Source of the DNA: Agapanthus africanus
Taxonomy: Eukaryota > Streptophyta > Magnoliopsida > Asparagales > Amaryllidaceae
Reading direction: 5' to 3'
Assembly (NCBI GenBank): GCA_030015575.1
Contig: CM057338.1
Location: forward strand, 830,854,353 to 830,918,352
Length of the DNA: 64,000 nucleotides
Below the pieces are notes generated by a model. The model saw only the letters and a list, made by a program, of their open reading frames with translations. It did not search any database and was not told the origin of the DNA. Positions within the stretch are counted from its first letter, which is position 1, and each line of letters opens with the position of its first letter. The translations under genes and the position numbers were made by a program. Positions 32,585 to 44,468 of the stretch are shown piece by piece.

Positions 32585-34279
32585 ATGGCAAGCGATCACC
32601 CTGAAGATCCAGGTACAAGCCGCCGCTTTCCCCTCAACGGAGGCTCGGACGAGTCCCCTCCGGCAACCATCATCAACACCCTCGCCAGCTAAATAGATCG
32701 ACTACAGTCCCTCGTGGAGGAGCTCGTCCGCGTCCAAACGGCCGGACCAGGGACCCAGGTCGCCGCTCCTCCGCCTCCAGAAGGCTCTGCCCTCGTCGGC
32801 ACGGCTGACCACCGGCAGGCTGCGACCCCCGGCCACAGATCCCATAGGCCGATACTCCCTGAGACCCGTTGGGTGCCCCAAGGATCCACCCCGAGATCCG
32901 CCGCCGGAGCGCCTCGCCTCGAGCCTCCGCACGATCCTTACCCCCCTGAGGAGATGTCCATCACCTTGCCTATCCACAGGCATGATCGACACCCCCTCCC
33001 TCGACGACGTCGCACGGAAGGGGCTCGCCACGACGGCACGAGGGCCACCTCGTCCGAGGATCTAAGGAACCTCATCGAGAAGAACCGAGGCCGTGCCCAG
33101 ACGCAGGTCTCCCCCAGAAGAAGCCAGGGGTCGCCAGGAGCCAGATCATCGGGTACCACGGCCGTCTCGACGCCCTCGAGAAGAAGATCGAGAACATGCG
33201 TCAGGAAGGACACCTCTCAAGCGACGGGGCTAAGTACGCCGCCGACTCGCTCACCAAGCCGTTTACCGAGAAACTGCTCGCTATCCACGTCTCCTCGCGC
33301 AACAAGCCCCCGAAGGTCTCTCTGTTCAACGGGAAAACCGACCCGAAAGACTATCTGGATGCCTTCACCGCGGGGATGAGCTTCCAGGACCATTCTGACG
33401 CCGCCCAGTGCAGGGCCTTCCCAGCCACCCTCACCCGCTCTGGTCGGGACTGGTTTTGAGGACTCGAGCCTCGCTCAATCTCGACCTTTGACGAGCTGGC
33501 TACTCAGTTCCTCGGTCATTTCATCGGGAACCGTCGGCAGAGGCGTACGGTCGACCGTCTCTTCACAATTAAGAGCGGGGACAAAGAGACGTTCAAAGTT
33601 TACATCTCCCGCTTCTACAATGCCCTCCTCGAAGTCCCCGAGCACCGGGACGAGACCGTCATCACGGCGCTCGGATCTGGTCTGAGGCACAAAGAGTGGC
33701 TGCGCTCCTTTGCATTGGCGCAGCCTAAGACCATGGCTGAAGTCAAGGCATGGACCGAGCGCGAGGTTCAACTGGATCCCAAGGTGAACGCGAGCAGACC
33801 GGCCCGACCAGAAGAAGAGGGCCCGGGAAGAAAGGCCGGAGCGTCAGCAGCCCTATCACCCGAAATTCCAGGAGTATACCCCACTCAACGTCTCCCTCGC
33901 AGTGTTGCTGGAGGAGGCCCAGAGCGAGGGGTTCTTCAAGTTCCCTCCAATCCCGCGTCAGGCCGCGAAGCGAACCCGAGGCCCTTACTGCGCCTTCCAC
34001 CGGACGCTGGGCCACGCCACGGAGGATTGTAAGCAACTCCGGGACTATATCGAAGAGCTCATCCGATCGGGGCACCTCTCCGCCTACTTGAGGGACAAAC
34101 GGCAGGCCGACTGCGAGCAGGAGCAGCGTCACCCTCCCGCCGAGCTGACCATCGGCCAGATCATGCTCGTTTCGGCAGACGACCTGCACGGAACTCGGGG
34201 AGCCCCATACCCGGTGCCGAGAACGGAGGCCAACACTCCTCCAGGGAGCTCGGGCCGAGCTAATAAGGTCATCTACTAG
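32585..34279 (+). pseudogene. Gag of the Tat-like element
   Basis: Starts MASDHPEDPGTSRRFPLNGG. The gag core lies around 33196-33459 (KVSLFNGKTDPKDYLDAFTA … CRAFPATLTRSGRDWF), the standard Tat-lineage signature. The C-terminal region at 33902-34279 has CAFHRTLGHATEDC, a C-x2-H-x4-H-x4-C knuckle, and ILL-like LIRSGHLSAYL. Gag would form the particle. The coding region is broken in several places and is followed directly by non-coding sequence rather than protease-pol. Confidence 0.85.
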
Positions 34280-34436
34280 CATGTATTTTTCTTTTAAGGC
34301 AATGTAAACTCTTCCTAGGGTATGTTGTTAATTTAATAAAGATCAATGGAACATTGCGAAAAAGAAGGAAAAAGTCTTGTTTATTCAAATGGTATTATGG
34401 GCTCCTCAGCCATACATGCAAAAAGGAAAAAGAAAA

Positions 34437-34895
34437 TTACAACAGTGGGGGGAGGGGGTGCAGAGAGCACTGCTCATGGTACTCGGTGAAGATCTCCGCC
34501 AGCCGAGGCCTCGCGAGATCCAGCCTCTGCCCTCGATTCCCACCGCGCGCGTTGACCCCGAGCCTCAGTTCGTAGCACTCACGGACGAGTGCCTCTGAGA
34601 GAGCCAGCCGGTTCGCGGAGATCAGGCCGAAGCACCTCAGAGACCGCAACTTACCCACGGCCTCATCATAGAGCTACTCAGACAAGGGGTTGTAAAGCCC
34701 CGGCGACGCCCTCCAGATGGAGTACATCAACAGCTGCAACAGGGAGGAGCGCCGGGGGAGAAACCAGCCGAAGTGGTCTTCGATGCTCCCATAGACCAAC
34801 TGCACCGTGTCCTCGGTGCAGTTCTGGTCATAAAGGTACACATATTCGAAGTGAATGATGTCGGGGAGGGTGAAGGGGAAGTCCTGCATTCTCAA
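34437..34895 (-). pseudogene. Small antisense ORF within the Tat-like element
   Basis: Minus strand, beginning near 34889 (MQDFPFTLPDIIHFEYVYLY) and covering about 150 codons in one frame to 34437 (RLAEIFTEYHEQCSLH). Neighbouring motifs include DQNCTEDTVQLVYGSIEDHF and CFGLISANRLALSEALVREC. It has its own TATATAA box about 50 bp upstream (34944-34938). No domain is recognised. It lies between gag and the tandem-repeat field, opposite to gag. It is broken. The combination of TATA box and protein-like composition suggests a once-functional accessory gene. Confidence 0.5.
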
Positions 34896-34937
34896 CGATT
34901 TGTATACGAAGGAAGAAGAACCAGCGCTCCTTCAGCC

Positions 34938-34944
34938 TTATATA
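34938..34944 (-). promoter_or_regulatory. TATA box for the small antisense ORF
   Basis: TATATAA on the minus strand within GGCTATATAAGGC, correctly spaced for a start just upstream of the ATG near 34889. Confidence 0.5.
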
Positions 34945-35199
34945 GCCCACTGCACCCCAATGGAGCTCAACAGTCGCCCGCATTCGACGGAATCGAAACG
35001 ACGTGACCCTAGCGCTTTGCCTCCCCTGGCATTCAATGTGCATGCTGCGCGCACGGTCGTCACGGCCTTTCCTGTTCCCGGTACATGCAACGGGATGGTC
35101 GGGCAAAACCTCATGAAGAATTAACCGAGCGGCTACCCTGCTCGGATATAACGGGCCGGTGGCTTCCCTACTCGCAGCACTGGGGATCAAAAGCCCACG

Positions 35200-36340
35200 G
35201 CCCCTCCACCGCTAAGGATCTAAGCCCTCACTAAGAGGCAGCCCAGCAGCTACCCTGCTCGGTTATCCCTGGCGGGTAGCTTCCCTACCGCAACGCCAGG
35301 GATCAGAAAGTCCTCCCAGAGGCAGTCGAGCCCAACCCTCGCTCGGCTATCCCTGGCGGGTAGCTTTCCTACAGCAACACCAGGGATCAGAAAGCCCTCC
35401 CAGAGGCAGTCGAGCCCGAGAATCCCTCGCTCGGCTATCCCTGACGGGTAGCTTCCCTACCGCAACGCCAGGGATCAGAAAGCCCTCCCAGAGGCGGTCG
35501 AGCCCGAGGATCCCTCGCTCGGCTATCCTTCAGGACAAAAGCCCTCGCCAAGAGGCACCGGGAAGTAACCCTGCCCGGCCTAGGGTCCTTGGTAGGCTTC
35601 TTACAGCCCCTCCCGCGCTAAGGACCAAAGTCCTCCCAGAGGGTGTCGAGTCCTTGCTCGGCTATCCCCGGCTGGTAGCTTCCTACCACAACCGACAGGG
35701 ATCAAAGTCCTCGCCAAGAGGCACTGGGCAGTAACCCTGCTCGGTCCTCGTCCTGAAGGATCAAATCCCTCGTAAGAGGCAACCGAGCAGCTACCCTGCT
35801 CGGTCATCTCCGGCTGGTAGCTCCCTACCCTCGACGCTAGGGATCGAAGCCCTCGCAAGAGGCACCCGAGCAGCTACCCCTTTTGATCATCCCAGGCTGG
35901 TAAGCACCTACCCACGACGCCAGAGATCAAAGCCCTCGCCAAGAGGCGACCGCGCATCTTCACTGCCCGGTCATCCTTAGTGGGCTTCTTAACAGCCCCT
36001 CCAACACTAAGGATCAAAGCCCTCGTAAGAGGCAACCGAGCAGCTACCCTGCTCGGTCATCTCCGGCCGGTAGCTCCCTATTCATGACGCCAGGGGTCGA
36101 AGCCCTCACAAGAGGCATCTGAGCAGCTGCCCCGCTCGGTCATCCCAGGCTGGTAGTAGCCTACCTATGACGCCAGAGTTCAAAGCCCTCGCCAAAAGGC
36201 GACCGCGCAGCTTCACTGCCAAGTCATCCTTAGTGGGCTTCTTACAGCCCCTCCAGCGCTAAGGACCCGAAAGTCCTCCCAAAGGCAGTCGAGCCCGAGC
36301 CTCGCTCGACCATCCCCGGCTTGTGGTCGTTGCTCGCATC
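35200..36340 (+). repeat. Tandem repeat field of the Tat-like element
   Basis: About a dozen diverged units of roughly 80-110 bp built on CTCGGCTATCCCTGGCGG, TAGCTTCCCTACC, GCCAGGGATCAGAAAGCCCT and CCCAGAGGCAGTCGAGCCC. Within a unit TCCCTGGCG and CGCCAGGGA are complementary, and GGTAGCTTCCCTACC forms a smaller hairpin, so each unit can fold. Such tandem fields are common in Tat-lineage elements before the 3' ORFs. Confidence 0.85.
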
Positions 36341-36659
36341 GCCAAAAGTCAAAAGATGGCGCCCACCGAGGGGCCACCGAGCAGCTTCCCATTCACATCC
36401 AGAGGATCTCGCTAGACAGATGGCCAACCTGACATGGAAACACAACGGTGCGAGCAGAGATATTTTACAAGCATTCTTCACAAACAGATGATAAAATGCG
36501 AATCGATGAAACCAAAGAAAAAGTTTTATTACTACCAAAGACAAAGTCTTTACAAAAGGTATTTTTTGGGGCCCCCGGACTTACAAAATGCCCGGAGGCT
36601 TACAAGAATTCCAAAAACAAAAAAATAAAGGAGGAAGACGGGGGCTTTAGGCCTCGGGG

Positions 36660-39563
36660 CCGGATGCGACCTCGGGGTCCTCGACGACCACCACGCGACG
36701 TGCAGGGTCCTCGGTGGCTTCCTCGTCAGGAATCTCTTCCCCCTGCTCATCGGCGTCCGCGAGGGAGTATTCAGCCCGGAGGTCTTCATCGGCGAACCCC
36801 GGCATCCGGGCCTTAACGGCGTCAAGGGCCTCGTGTCAGATGCGGGTCGTGGCCATGGCCAGGTCATCATACAAGGTCATTCGACTTCTTGTAGCCCTCC
36901 ACCGCCTTGGCCGCCGAGAGGTCGGCCCATTTCGCCGCTTTCAAGTCGGGCAACTTAGCCGCCTCGGCCGCCGCCCCCAGCTCCTTCCGGAGGGTCTTCA
37001 CCGTCTTCTTCAGGTTGCCGGCGAGCACCTGAGCGTCCCCAAACTTGGCCTCGGCAGTCACGGCGGCCTCGCGGTACCGGGCTACCTCCCGTTTCCCGGC
37101 CTCCACCTCGCCTTCCAAGGCGGCAACCCTCGCCGTCACTGCCTCCAGCTCCCGCTTGGAGCTCTCTTCCAGCGAGGCGAGCTGGCCCTCAGCCTCCATT
37201 GCCGGGGGCTACCACCTCGGCCTCCATGCGCAAGGTGTAACACCCCACGCCCCAGTACAAATGGTATTGTCCGCTCTGGCCGAAACCGCACGGTTTTTCC
37301 CTTTAGAGCGAACCGGACCCGACCAGAGGCCACTTCCCAGGAGGTCACCCATCCCAAGACTTCCCTGGCCCGAGCACGCTTAACTACGGAGTTCTCAAGC
37401 TTCTGTAGTTCCGGTTCACTTAAAAGGCGCCTCTGTAATTGAGGGTGGTATCATTATATTTATAATGCAGTCCGGTCCTCTTTCGGAATGTGTTCCGAAG
37501 ATTCCCCATTGTTCTACAGTGGGTCCCACGGACTCTAGAGGTGGCCCCCACAGATTCAAGAGGTGACCCCGCCCTCTTGGTATGACAATTGGCGTGGCAC
37601 TTTGTTCTGTGTGGCACTTTACTCCGTGAACAAGAACCGGGTCCCGACATTCTCCCCACCTTTGAACAATGGTTCGTCCTCGAACCACAGACCTACTACC
37701 AAGGGACGTGCATGGGCCACCATAAATGTAACACCCCACGCCCCAGTACAGATGGTATTTTCCGCTCTGGCCAAAACCGCACTGTTTTTCCCTTTAGAGC
37801 GAACCGGACCCGACCAGAGGCCACTTCCCAGGAGGTCACCCATCCCAAGACTTCCCTGGCCCGAGCACGCTTAACTACGGAGTTCTCAAGCTCCTGTAGT
37901 TCCGGTTCGCTTAAAAGGCGCCTCTGTAATTGAGGGTGGTATCATTATATTTATAATGCAGTCCGGTCCTCTTTCGGAATGTGTTCCGAAGATTCCCCAT
38001 TGTTCTACAGTAGGTCCCACGGACTCTAGAGGTGGCCCCCACAGATTCAAGAGGTGGCCCCCGCCCCCTTGGTATGACAATTGGCGTGGCACTTTGTTCT
38101 GTGTGGCACTTTGCTCCGTGAACAAGAACCGGGTCCCGACACAAGGCGAGGGCAACGTGCTGGAGAACCTGAGATATAGGAAAGAGGTCAGAGAGATGAA
38201 GGAGGCGCCGAATCTCACAAAGAATCAAACACTTATCTGCACGGACTCCTGGGCAATGGACGCCAGCTGAGCCCTAAAGGTCCCCCCGGGGACTCTACCC
38301 CCGGCCGATGCATCTATCTCATGCAGAAGGCTATCCGCGACGGATAGCCCCGATGGCACGGCGAACCGAAGGCCCCCTTCCTTCACCATGATCGGCGAGG
38401 ACCGGCCCCGGGAAGACCTCTGGGAGCTCCTTTTGATCGGCTCCGAGGGAGAGCCGATCTCCTCCTCAGAGACCAGGTCCTCTAGAACCAGGGCCCGCTT
38501 CCGGCCCGACACTCTGCTGGGACCCGGGGCGGGATCCGCCCCGGAACGCTCTTGAGGCACAACCACCGGAGAAGGAGGAGCCGGGGCAGGCTTCGCGCGG
38601 GAAGAGCTGGCGTCCCCATCCTTCATAACCTTCCTCGGCTGGCGCATGGAGGTTTTGAGCAAGTCGAAGTCCATGAGTCCCGCGCAAAACAAATGCGAAG
38701 AAGTCAGCAACACAAGCAATACACAAGCCAAATAGCAAGCCTAACTTACCGACGAACTCAACAAGACTGAGCCCGGCCCAACTCAAGACCCTCTCGGACA
38801 GCAGCACGTCGGATCGGGGGATGGGCTCCCACGACGCCGCTCTCACCGCGACGGGGTCATTGGACTGGTTTCCCGGCAAGCATTTCTCCCTCGACCACTT
38901 TGTAGGCATGGGCCAGTCCTCGCCCTTGGGAAGGGAAACGAAGAAAAATTTCTTCTTCCAATCGTGAATGGAAGATGGCAGGGCTACGACCCATGTCCCC
39001 GCAGCGCCTCCCGGCCGCTTCCTGAAGGAGAGATAGACCCACCTCGGGTCGCCCGCTCGACCACCGGGGTGATTTTTGAAGACGAGAGAAAAATCGAGAA
39101 GGGAGAAGCTGAAGGGAACCGCCTGTAACTTCAGGCGGATCAGGAACCCGAGGAGGATCCTCAACGAGTTCGGCACTAACTGGCCAGGGGCCAAACCGAA
39201 AAAGTTCGGCGCTGTGATGACCTCAGGAGAGAAGGGCAGGCGCATTCCTCCCCAAAAAGCTTCCAAATACAGGGCGATCTCCCTATCCCGTACTTGGTCC
39301 GCCCTCTCTCCCTCCTTGGCCAGTCAGAGCGTGTAGTGCGAGGGGATGTGGAAGCGAGCCTGAGCGTTGGCGAGCTCGTCCTCATGCCTCACCCAACACG
39401 AGGTGCCGGGGGCCGCATCTGCCACCCCCTCCCTGGGGGCTGCCCCCACCGCACGATCCCGGGGAGAGGATCCGACCCCTGCTCCCCGGGAGGACTCGGA
39501 CACAACTAAGGGGTCCCTAGAACCTACTCCTACGATATCCACTGACTCTACAAAGGAAGACAT
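36660..39563 (-). pseudogene. Large antisense ORF region of the Tat-like element
   Basis: Minus-strand protein-coding remnants from 39563 (MSSFVESVDIVGVGSRDPLV) through 39266-38466 (FWGGMRLPFSPEVITAPNFF, then FGLAPGQLVPNSLRILLGFL and SSIHDWKKKFFFV), 38731-38225 (Ser/Pro-rich, basic) and 37199-36867 (coiled-coil-like EAEGQLASLEESSKRELEAV). The 'LPF…PNFFGLAPGQLVPNSWRIL…SSIHNWKKRFFFV' pattern is that of plant 'putative gypsy-type transposon' (Transposase_28-like) proteins, known as antisense ORFs in Tat-lineage elements. The protein's role is unknown. A Cassandra TRIM sits inside at 37236-38141. Broken. Confidence 0.75.
37236..38141 (-). mobile_element. Cassandra-type TRIM
   Basis: 906 bp with exact target duplication CAAGG (37231-37235 and 38142-38146). 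LTRs 37236-37649 and 37727-38141 (about 97% identical by eye) enclose a 77-bp interior. On the minus strand each LTR contains a block like 5S rRNA (ACTCCGTAGTTAAGCGTGCT … GGGATGGGTGACCTCCTGGG), the defining feature of Cassandra, whose LTRs use a 5S-type Pol III promoter. A purine tract GGTGGGGAGAA abuts the 3' LTR. No coding capacity. Looks whole. It is younger than the Tat-like element it interrupts. Confidence 0.95.
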
Positions 39564-40061
39564 CTAACCTTGAGAAAGGGGATCCTCGGGAAATGAAAAC
39601 GAGAGAAAGAAGACGAGCGCCGAGCAACCAGGACTTAGCAGCGGGAAGTATGAAGGAGTACGGGCCCAGGGACGGGCCCCACTCCCACTTATTGCTACAA
39701 GTAACCTCATCCAACGACGCCCGTCATCTCCCATCAAAACGCCTCCTCGTGTCCAGCTGCTCCGATTGATCCACTTGTCGTTCCCACATTGGGCCGCACC
39801 CCATCAGACGCCGTAGGTCTGCACACGTCGCATCGGCCAACCGATGCTTGACATGTGGACCGTCGCTTCAGTGGCAGGGTGCACGAACCGGCGTACCTTC
39901 CTTAAATGCAGGGATCTCACCCTGATTCGCTGGCAGAAAAGACAGCTGACGGCCCGGGGACGCGTAATGACGAAACCTTGGGAGGGAGCTCACCCCGGGC
40001 GGCCCGGCAGTCCACTCCTGACCCGACCCGCTAGCTGGTCGGGACAAGAGTGGGGGGCTAA

Positions 40062-40794
40062 TGATGATGCTCGATATTGGGGGTCTCCGGGATCACGACA
40101 CGTGGCAGATGACGTGTCCAAGAACCCAGAAGAAAGGGCCCACAGGGACCGATCCGGTCACCCATGTACCCGACCTACAAGCCCTAACCGGCTCTCCTCA
40201 TAGCCCCCTTTGGAATTGTCCTCCTCGGCCACTCTGCTTGTCCCGAGCCGCCACAAGACCAAGACTCCTCGGCCCTTTCGCTCGTCCCGAGCTCCCCTAC
40301 CGAGGCCGTCTTCCTCGGTCCTCCGACCGACCCCACCACCCGCAGGCGTAACCGCCGCCCCGCGAATCTCGCCACGCGCAGATTCTTTGCCAACAACACC
40401 CCACGTTCCACGCCATCACGATCGCCATTAATAGGCGATCCGCCCTCTGCGCGGGTGTGACATCAGGGGCGTAGCTGCCGGCGAGGTCTGCGAGCCTACT
40501 GCTGCATGCTATCGCCGCTATAAAAAAAAACCATCACAGAGGGGGCAAGTAAGCCATTTTGACCCCACTTAGTCGTTATTCTGCTCGGATCTAGTGCTAA
40601 CTTGATCGTCGGAGGGTCCTCGGTGGTACCTAACCACCCCGGGACTTCTTTGCAGGTACTCGGCGCCAAACTCTTCAAATCACCAATCTCCTCAAACCCA
40701 TTGAGACCCACACGCAACAGGAGACCACCTCCAAAATCCACCGGAAGATCGACGGGAGACACATCTGACGGAGACCCAAAAAGGACCTCCATCA
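40062..40794 (+). repeat. 3' LTR of the Tat-like element
   Basis: 733 bp, about 95% identical to 31789-32520, ending at CATCA before the target duplication ACACC. Confidence 0.9.
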
Positions 40795-40799
40795 ACACC

Positions 40800-42734
40800 A
40801 GACTGGCTTTTTAATCAGCGCTAATGTGAACCTGGGATTGCCAACCTCGGATTAACTTTTAGGGCACCTTTTTAGAAGCTTAATGTGTACTGAGGTTGCC
40901 AATCCCTTATGTCATCTAATGCATTATTAACACTATCATGGTGAGTTGCAACCTAGTGGAAAACCATTGTCATAGAGAATTTAATTACTCTCAATGTGTA
41001 GAGAAACCATCAAGTTCTTATATACTGTCAAGATAGTTTAATTTATACACAATTTAACAATTGTAATTTAGAAACAATCAAATGACCGATATAAAGACAA
41101 TATTATATCATCGATAAAAACTAACTTTGTTGGTTCTGATCTTTAGCGGTCATTCTGCCTGGCTCCTTCGCTCCTATAGCCAAGGAGTTGGACATTTACC
41201 GACAAGTTAAATTTTGAGTGGAAAATGTTAGAAGGGACAAATGGAGTAACTTGAGAAATTAAGGAGATATTTTTCAGAGTAAATATGGTTTCTTTAAATA
41301 AAAAATAATTGAGAAGCAATATTTAAAATTTAAAAAAAAACTGATAAAAATATAGAATACACTTCTTATGATTTGATAAAAAGGCGAAACTCATAGTCAT
41401 TGAGTACCATACATAGTAAGCTCTGTAACTATAACCCTGTCAAACAAACCCAACGATCATTACTCAATCGGTTAGCCTTTTCTAAAATTTCCGCCTCGAG
41501 TTTTCCTTTCCGGAATATGTAAAAATCTCAAGCAAAAAAAAAGAACCCTTCAAGCAATAGCATTGATCTTTTTCTTCTCAAATGTTCATTTTGCAGCGCC
41601 CGTTGAAAAGGCTTCATAATTAGTCCATAATATAAGCAGATTCTGTATTTTTTGCCCCAAAACAATAAAATAAGATGTGGGCTGAAAACATACTTTATGG
41701 CCCAGGTTTTCTCGTCCCAAATGAAGATATAATTAATTAAGAATATTCATGTATATTTTCTGATAAAGGCCTTAAAGAAAAAATTCAATAATTGCACGAC
41801 TTAACCATCAAACAAGCGCATAATTGATACTCGGGTTAAGGAAAATCTATGATTTTGAACTTCTCTTTAACAAACCCTAGTCTTATAAATGTCGGAGTTT
41901 AATACGAACAAAAGGGTCTCTTTTCAATCAATAAAAAATTATCACAGCTTCATTTTAGAACTCTCACAACCACTTATCATGGTTAATGGTAACTTAGGAC
42001 TCCGGGGGATCTTCATCAGCATCCATAAAGGCCTTGTCAAGACTGAGAAGTCCGGTTCTCCTCGGCGGGTATGCCTTAGTCGTTTTCTCCAATAAAAGCG
42101 AAAGAATATTAGAGAGGGGACGGTCATCGGCCTCCTATCAGCACGCAAATATTCAATACTGAGTTGTGCTGATCAGAATATGGTTGATGGTGCCTATGAC
42201 AAGCTCTGGTTTAAGGTCGTCCGCACGAATGACTCAGATGTCAAGCCCTGCGTTCGTTCCTCAACGGGTTTAGATCAAATCTCGATTAAGATGAGATAGT
42301 CGGCTTCGCTCGGTAGGAACTCTTAGGCCGAACAACTCAGATATCATGTCCTGCGTCGGCCTTGTAACTCAGATGCGCGGTCTTGTGACTAAACTAACGA
42401 AGATAGATCGAGCGAACTGAGCTGGCTCCCTAACTCAGTTTGAGGCTTGTGTCGCATGCGACTTAAATGTCCAGCTCTGCGTGTACGTGCGGTCTTTAGA
42501 TTGAGTCTCGGTTGATGATCGATGAAGTCGGGGAATGTGATGTAACGATATATTTGTTTGCTTTGCTTCAAATATTTTAATATGCAAATATTTTAAAAAA
42601 GAATTGACCCTTTGGCTGAGAATCAAGTTATGAGCCGTTTATGTTGTAAATCGGTAGCATCAAGTTTAATTTAGTATTTTTTTTATTTTAATGTGATCAA
42701 TGCTAGTTTTTATGTTATTTCATAGTTGTCTCTA
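40800..42734. other. AT-rich stretch without supported genes
   Basis: No long ORF, LTR end or TIR could be supported. ORFs of 60-70 codons (for example 41889-42095, 42389-42571) show no recognisable domain. AACTCAGAT-type words recur loosely between 42170 and 42450. Confidence 0.6.
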
Positions 42735-42736
42735 TG

Positions 42737-43881
42737 TGTAATATCCCGAAATGTGAAGTGTTATCCGGTATCGAGATAGAGGAGAGAGCCCGATACGGAT
42801 ACACGGAGACCCACTGTAGAACAATGGGGATCTTCGGAACACATTCCAAAATAGGGTAGATCTGAACTATAAATTGAATGATTCCACTCTTATAACACGG
42901 AGGCGTCTTTTGGATGAACTGGAACTCCAGAGTTTGAAGAACTCCGTAGTTAAGCATGCTCGGGTTAGGGAAATCTTAGAATGGGTGACCTCCTGAGAAG
43001 TGGCCCCTTCTCGAGTCCGGTTCACTCCGAAGGAAAAAACAGTGCGGTTGCGGTCAGAGCGGACAATACCATCTGTGTTTGGGGGTGAATCGTGACAAAT
43101 ATGGTATCAGAGCTGGTCTCTCTATAGTAGGTCCGGAAATGTGAGGTATTATCTGGTATTGAGCTAGGGGAGAGAGAGACCGATACGGATACATGGATAC
43201 CCACCCTAGAACAATAGGGGATCTTCGGAACACATTCCAAAAGAGGATAGATCCGAACTATAAATTGAATGATACACTCCTATAACCCGGAGGCGTCTTT
43301 TGGATGAACCAGAACTCAAGAGGTTGAACTCTGTAGTTCGGGCTAGGGAAATCCTATGATGTGTGGCCTCCTGGGAAGTAGCCCTTTCTCGAGTTCATTT
43401 CGCTCCGAAGGGAAAAAATGTGCAGTTTCAGTCAGAGCGGACAATACCATCTGTGTTGGGTGGATTGTGACACCATATTTATAAATTATATATGGGGACC
43501 GTCTTTTTTAAAGGTTTTTTAAAAAATTATAATAGGTCCGGAATTATGAGGTGTTATCCGGTGTTGCGGTAGGGGAGAGTGACCGATACGGATACCCACT
43601 GTAGAACAATAGGGGATTTTCGGAACACATTCCAAAAGAGGGTAGATCCGAACTATAAATTGAATGATACACTCCTATAACACGGAGTCGTCTTTTGGGT
43701 GAACCGGAACTTCAGAGGTTGAAGAACTCCGTGGTTAAGCGTGCTCGGGTTAGGAAAATCTTAGGATGTGTGGTCTCCTAGGAAGCGGCCCCTTCTCGAG
43801 TCCGATTCGCTCTGAATGGCAAAACTGTGCGTTTTCTGTCAGAGCGAACAATACCGTCTGTGTTTGGGGTGGATTGTGACA
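42737..43881 (+). mobile_element. Tandem Cassandra-like LTRs (three copies)
   Basis: Three LTR copies in the same orientation: A 42737-43097, B about 43129-43472 and C about 43529-43881. Each carries a 5S-rRNA-like block (for A, 42938-43003: ACTCCGTAGTTAAGCATGCT … ATGGGTGACCTCCTGAGAAG). LTR A is followed by a perfect tRNA-Met primer site. B and C are followed by similar spacers (TTATAAATTATATATGGGG / TTATAAATTATATGTGGGG), so the B-spacer unit looks duplicated to give C. The LTR ends differ from the copy at 37236-38141, so this is a separate subfamily. No target duplication found. Old judging by divergence among copies. Confidence 0.85.
43102..43113 (+). other. Primer binding site, tRNA-Met type
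   Basis: TGGTATCAGAGC, 4 bp after the end of LTR A. Confidence 0.9.
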
Positions 43882-43922
43882 CTATGTTTATAAATTATAT
43901 GTGGGGACCATATTTTTTAAAT

Positions 43923-44468
43923 GGTTTTTTACTTGTAGGCCCTCTAAAACATAGCAAATTCCTTTCTAACCCCCCCAAACTTGGAATTTACTTTTTACCC
44001 CCTAAACTAATAAGATACATTATTTTACCCCTTTTACGATTTCCGTCTAAAAAAACCTCATTAACTTTAAATTTAATTTTTTCCATATATTTTAGATTTA
44101 TCATTTATCCGAAAACAATAAGTAAAACCGCGGAAGCATTCAACCTTTTCATACCTAGAAAAGAATGCTGAAGATGCTCCTGATCTTATGGCCGATTTTG
44201 AGAAAGGTGCAGCAAAACCCTAAATCTTAATTTTGATTTGGGAAAGAAATTACGTATTTCCAAATAAGAAGAGATGTTGGGATATTTTAAATAAAAACAT
44301 GATGTTATGCTGTTAAAAATTAATGAGAGGTTCGGATATTTTAAATAAAAACATGATGTTATGCGGTTAAAAGTTGATGGAAATCATAAAGGGGATAAAA
44401 TGATGAATTTTATTAGTTTTGGAAGGTACAAATGTAAATAGAGGAGGGGGGGTTATAAGTAAAAACCC
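43923..44468. mobile_element. Non-autonomous TIR element
   Basis: Left arm (GGTTTTTTACTTGTAGG, AAACTAATAAGATACATTAT, CCCCTTTTACGATTTCC) and the reverse complement of the right arm (GGGTTTTTACTTATAACC, AAACTAATAAAATTCATCAT, CCCCTTTATGATTTCC) align over about 100 bp. Inside, TTTTAAATAAAAACATGATG is directly repeated at about 44287 and 44338. No coding sequence. Limits are approximate and no clear target duplication was seen. Confidence 0.6.

Larger units (their letters stand above)
31789..40794 (+). mobile_element. Tat/Retand-like gypsy element without visible pol
   Basis: 9,006 bp, flanked by an exact target duplication ACACC (31784-31788 and 40795-40799). Parts on the + strand: 5' LTR 31789-32520, primer site 32523, gag 32585-34279, a small antisense ORF, a tandem-repeat field 35200-36340, a large antisense ORF region 36660-39563 (with a Cassandra TRIM inserted), a purine-rich tract GAGTGGGGGGC at about 40048, and 3' LTR 40062-40794. 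No protease, RT or integrase is present. LTRs differ at about 35 of 733 positions by eye (near 5%), so insertion is probably a few million years old. Gag is broken in several places. Antisense ORFs upstream of the 3' LTR are known in Tat-lineage elements. Confidence 0.9.

Noticed and set aside
36714-37442. 242-codon + strand ORF
   Set aside because: Complement of the coiled-coil antisense ORF and of a Cassandra LTR; codon-bias shadow in GC-rich DNA.
41889-42148. Overlapping 68-codon ORFs on both strands
   Set aside because: Short, antiparallel, no recognisable domain or gene context.
42938-43003. 5S rRNA gene
   Set aside because: Only the internal promoter-like half matches, it is repeated in LTR context and in the element at 37236-38141, so it is a Cassandra LTR feature.
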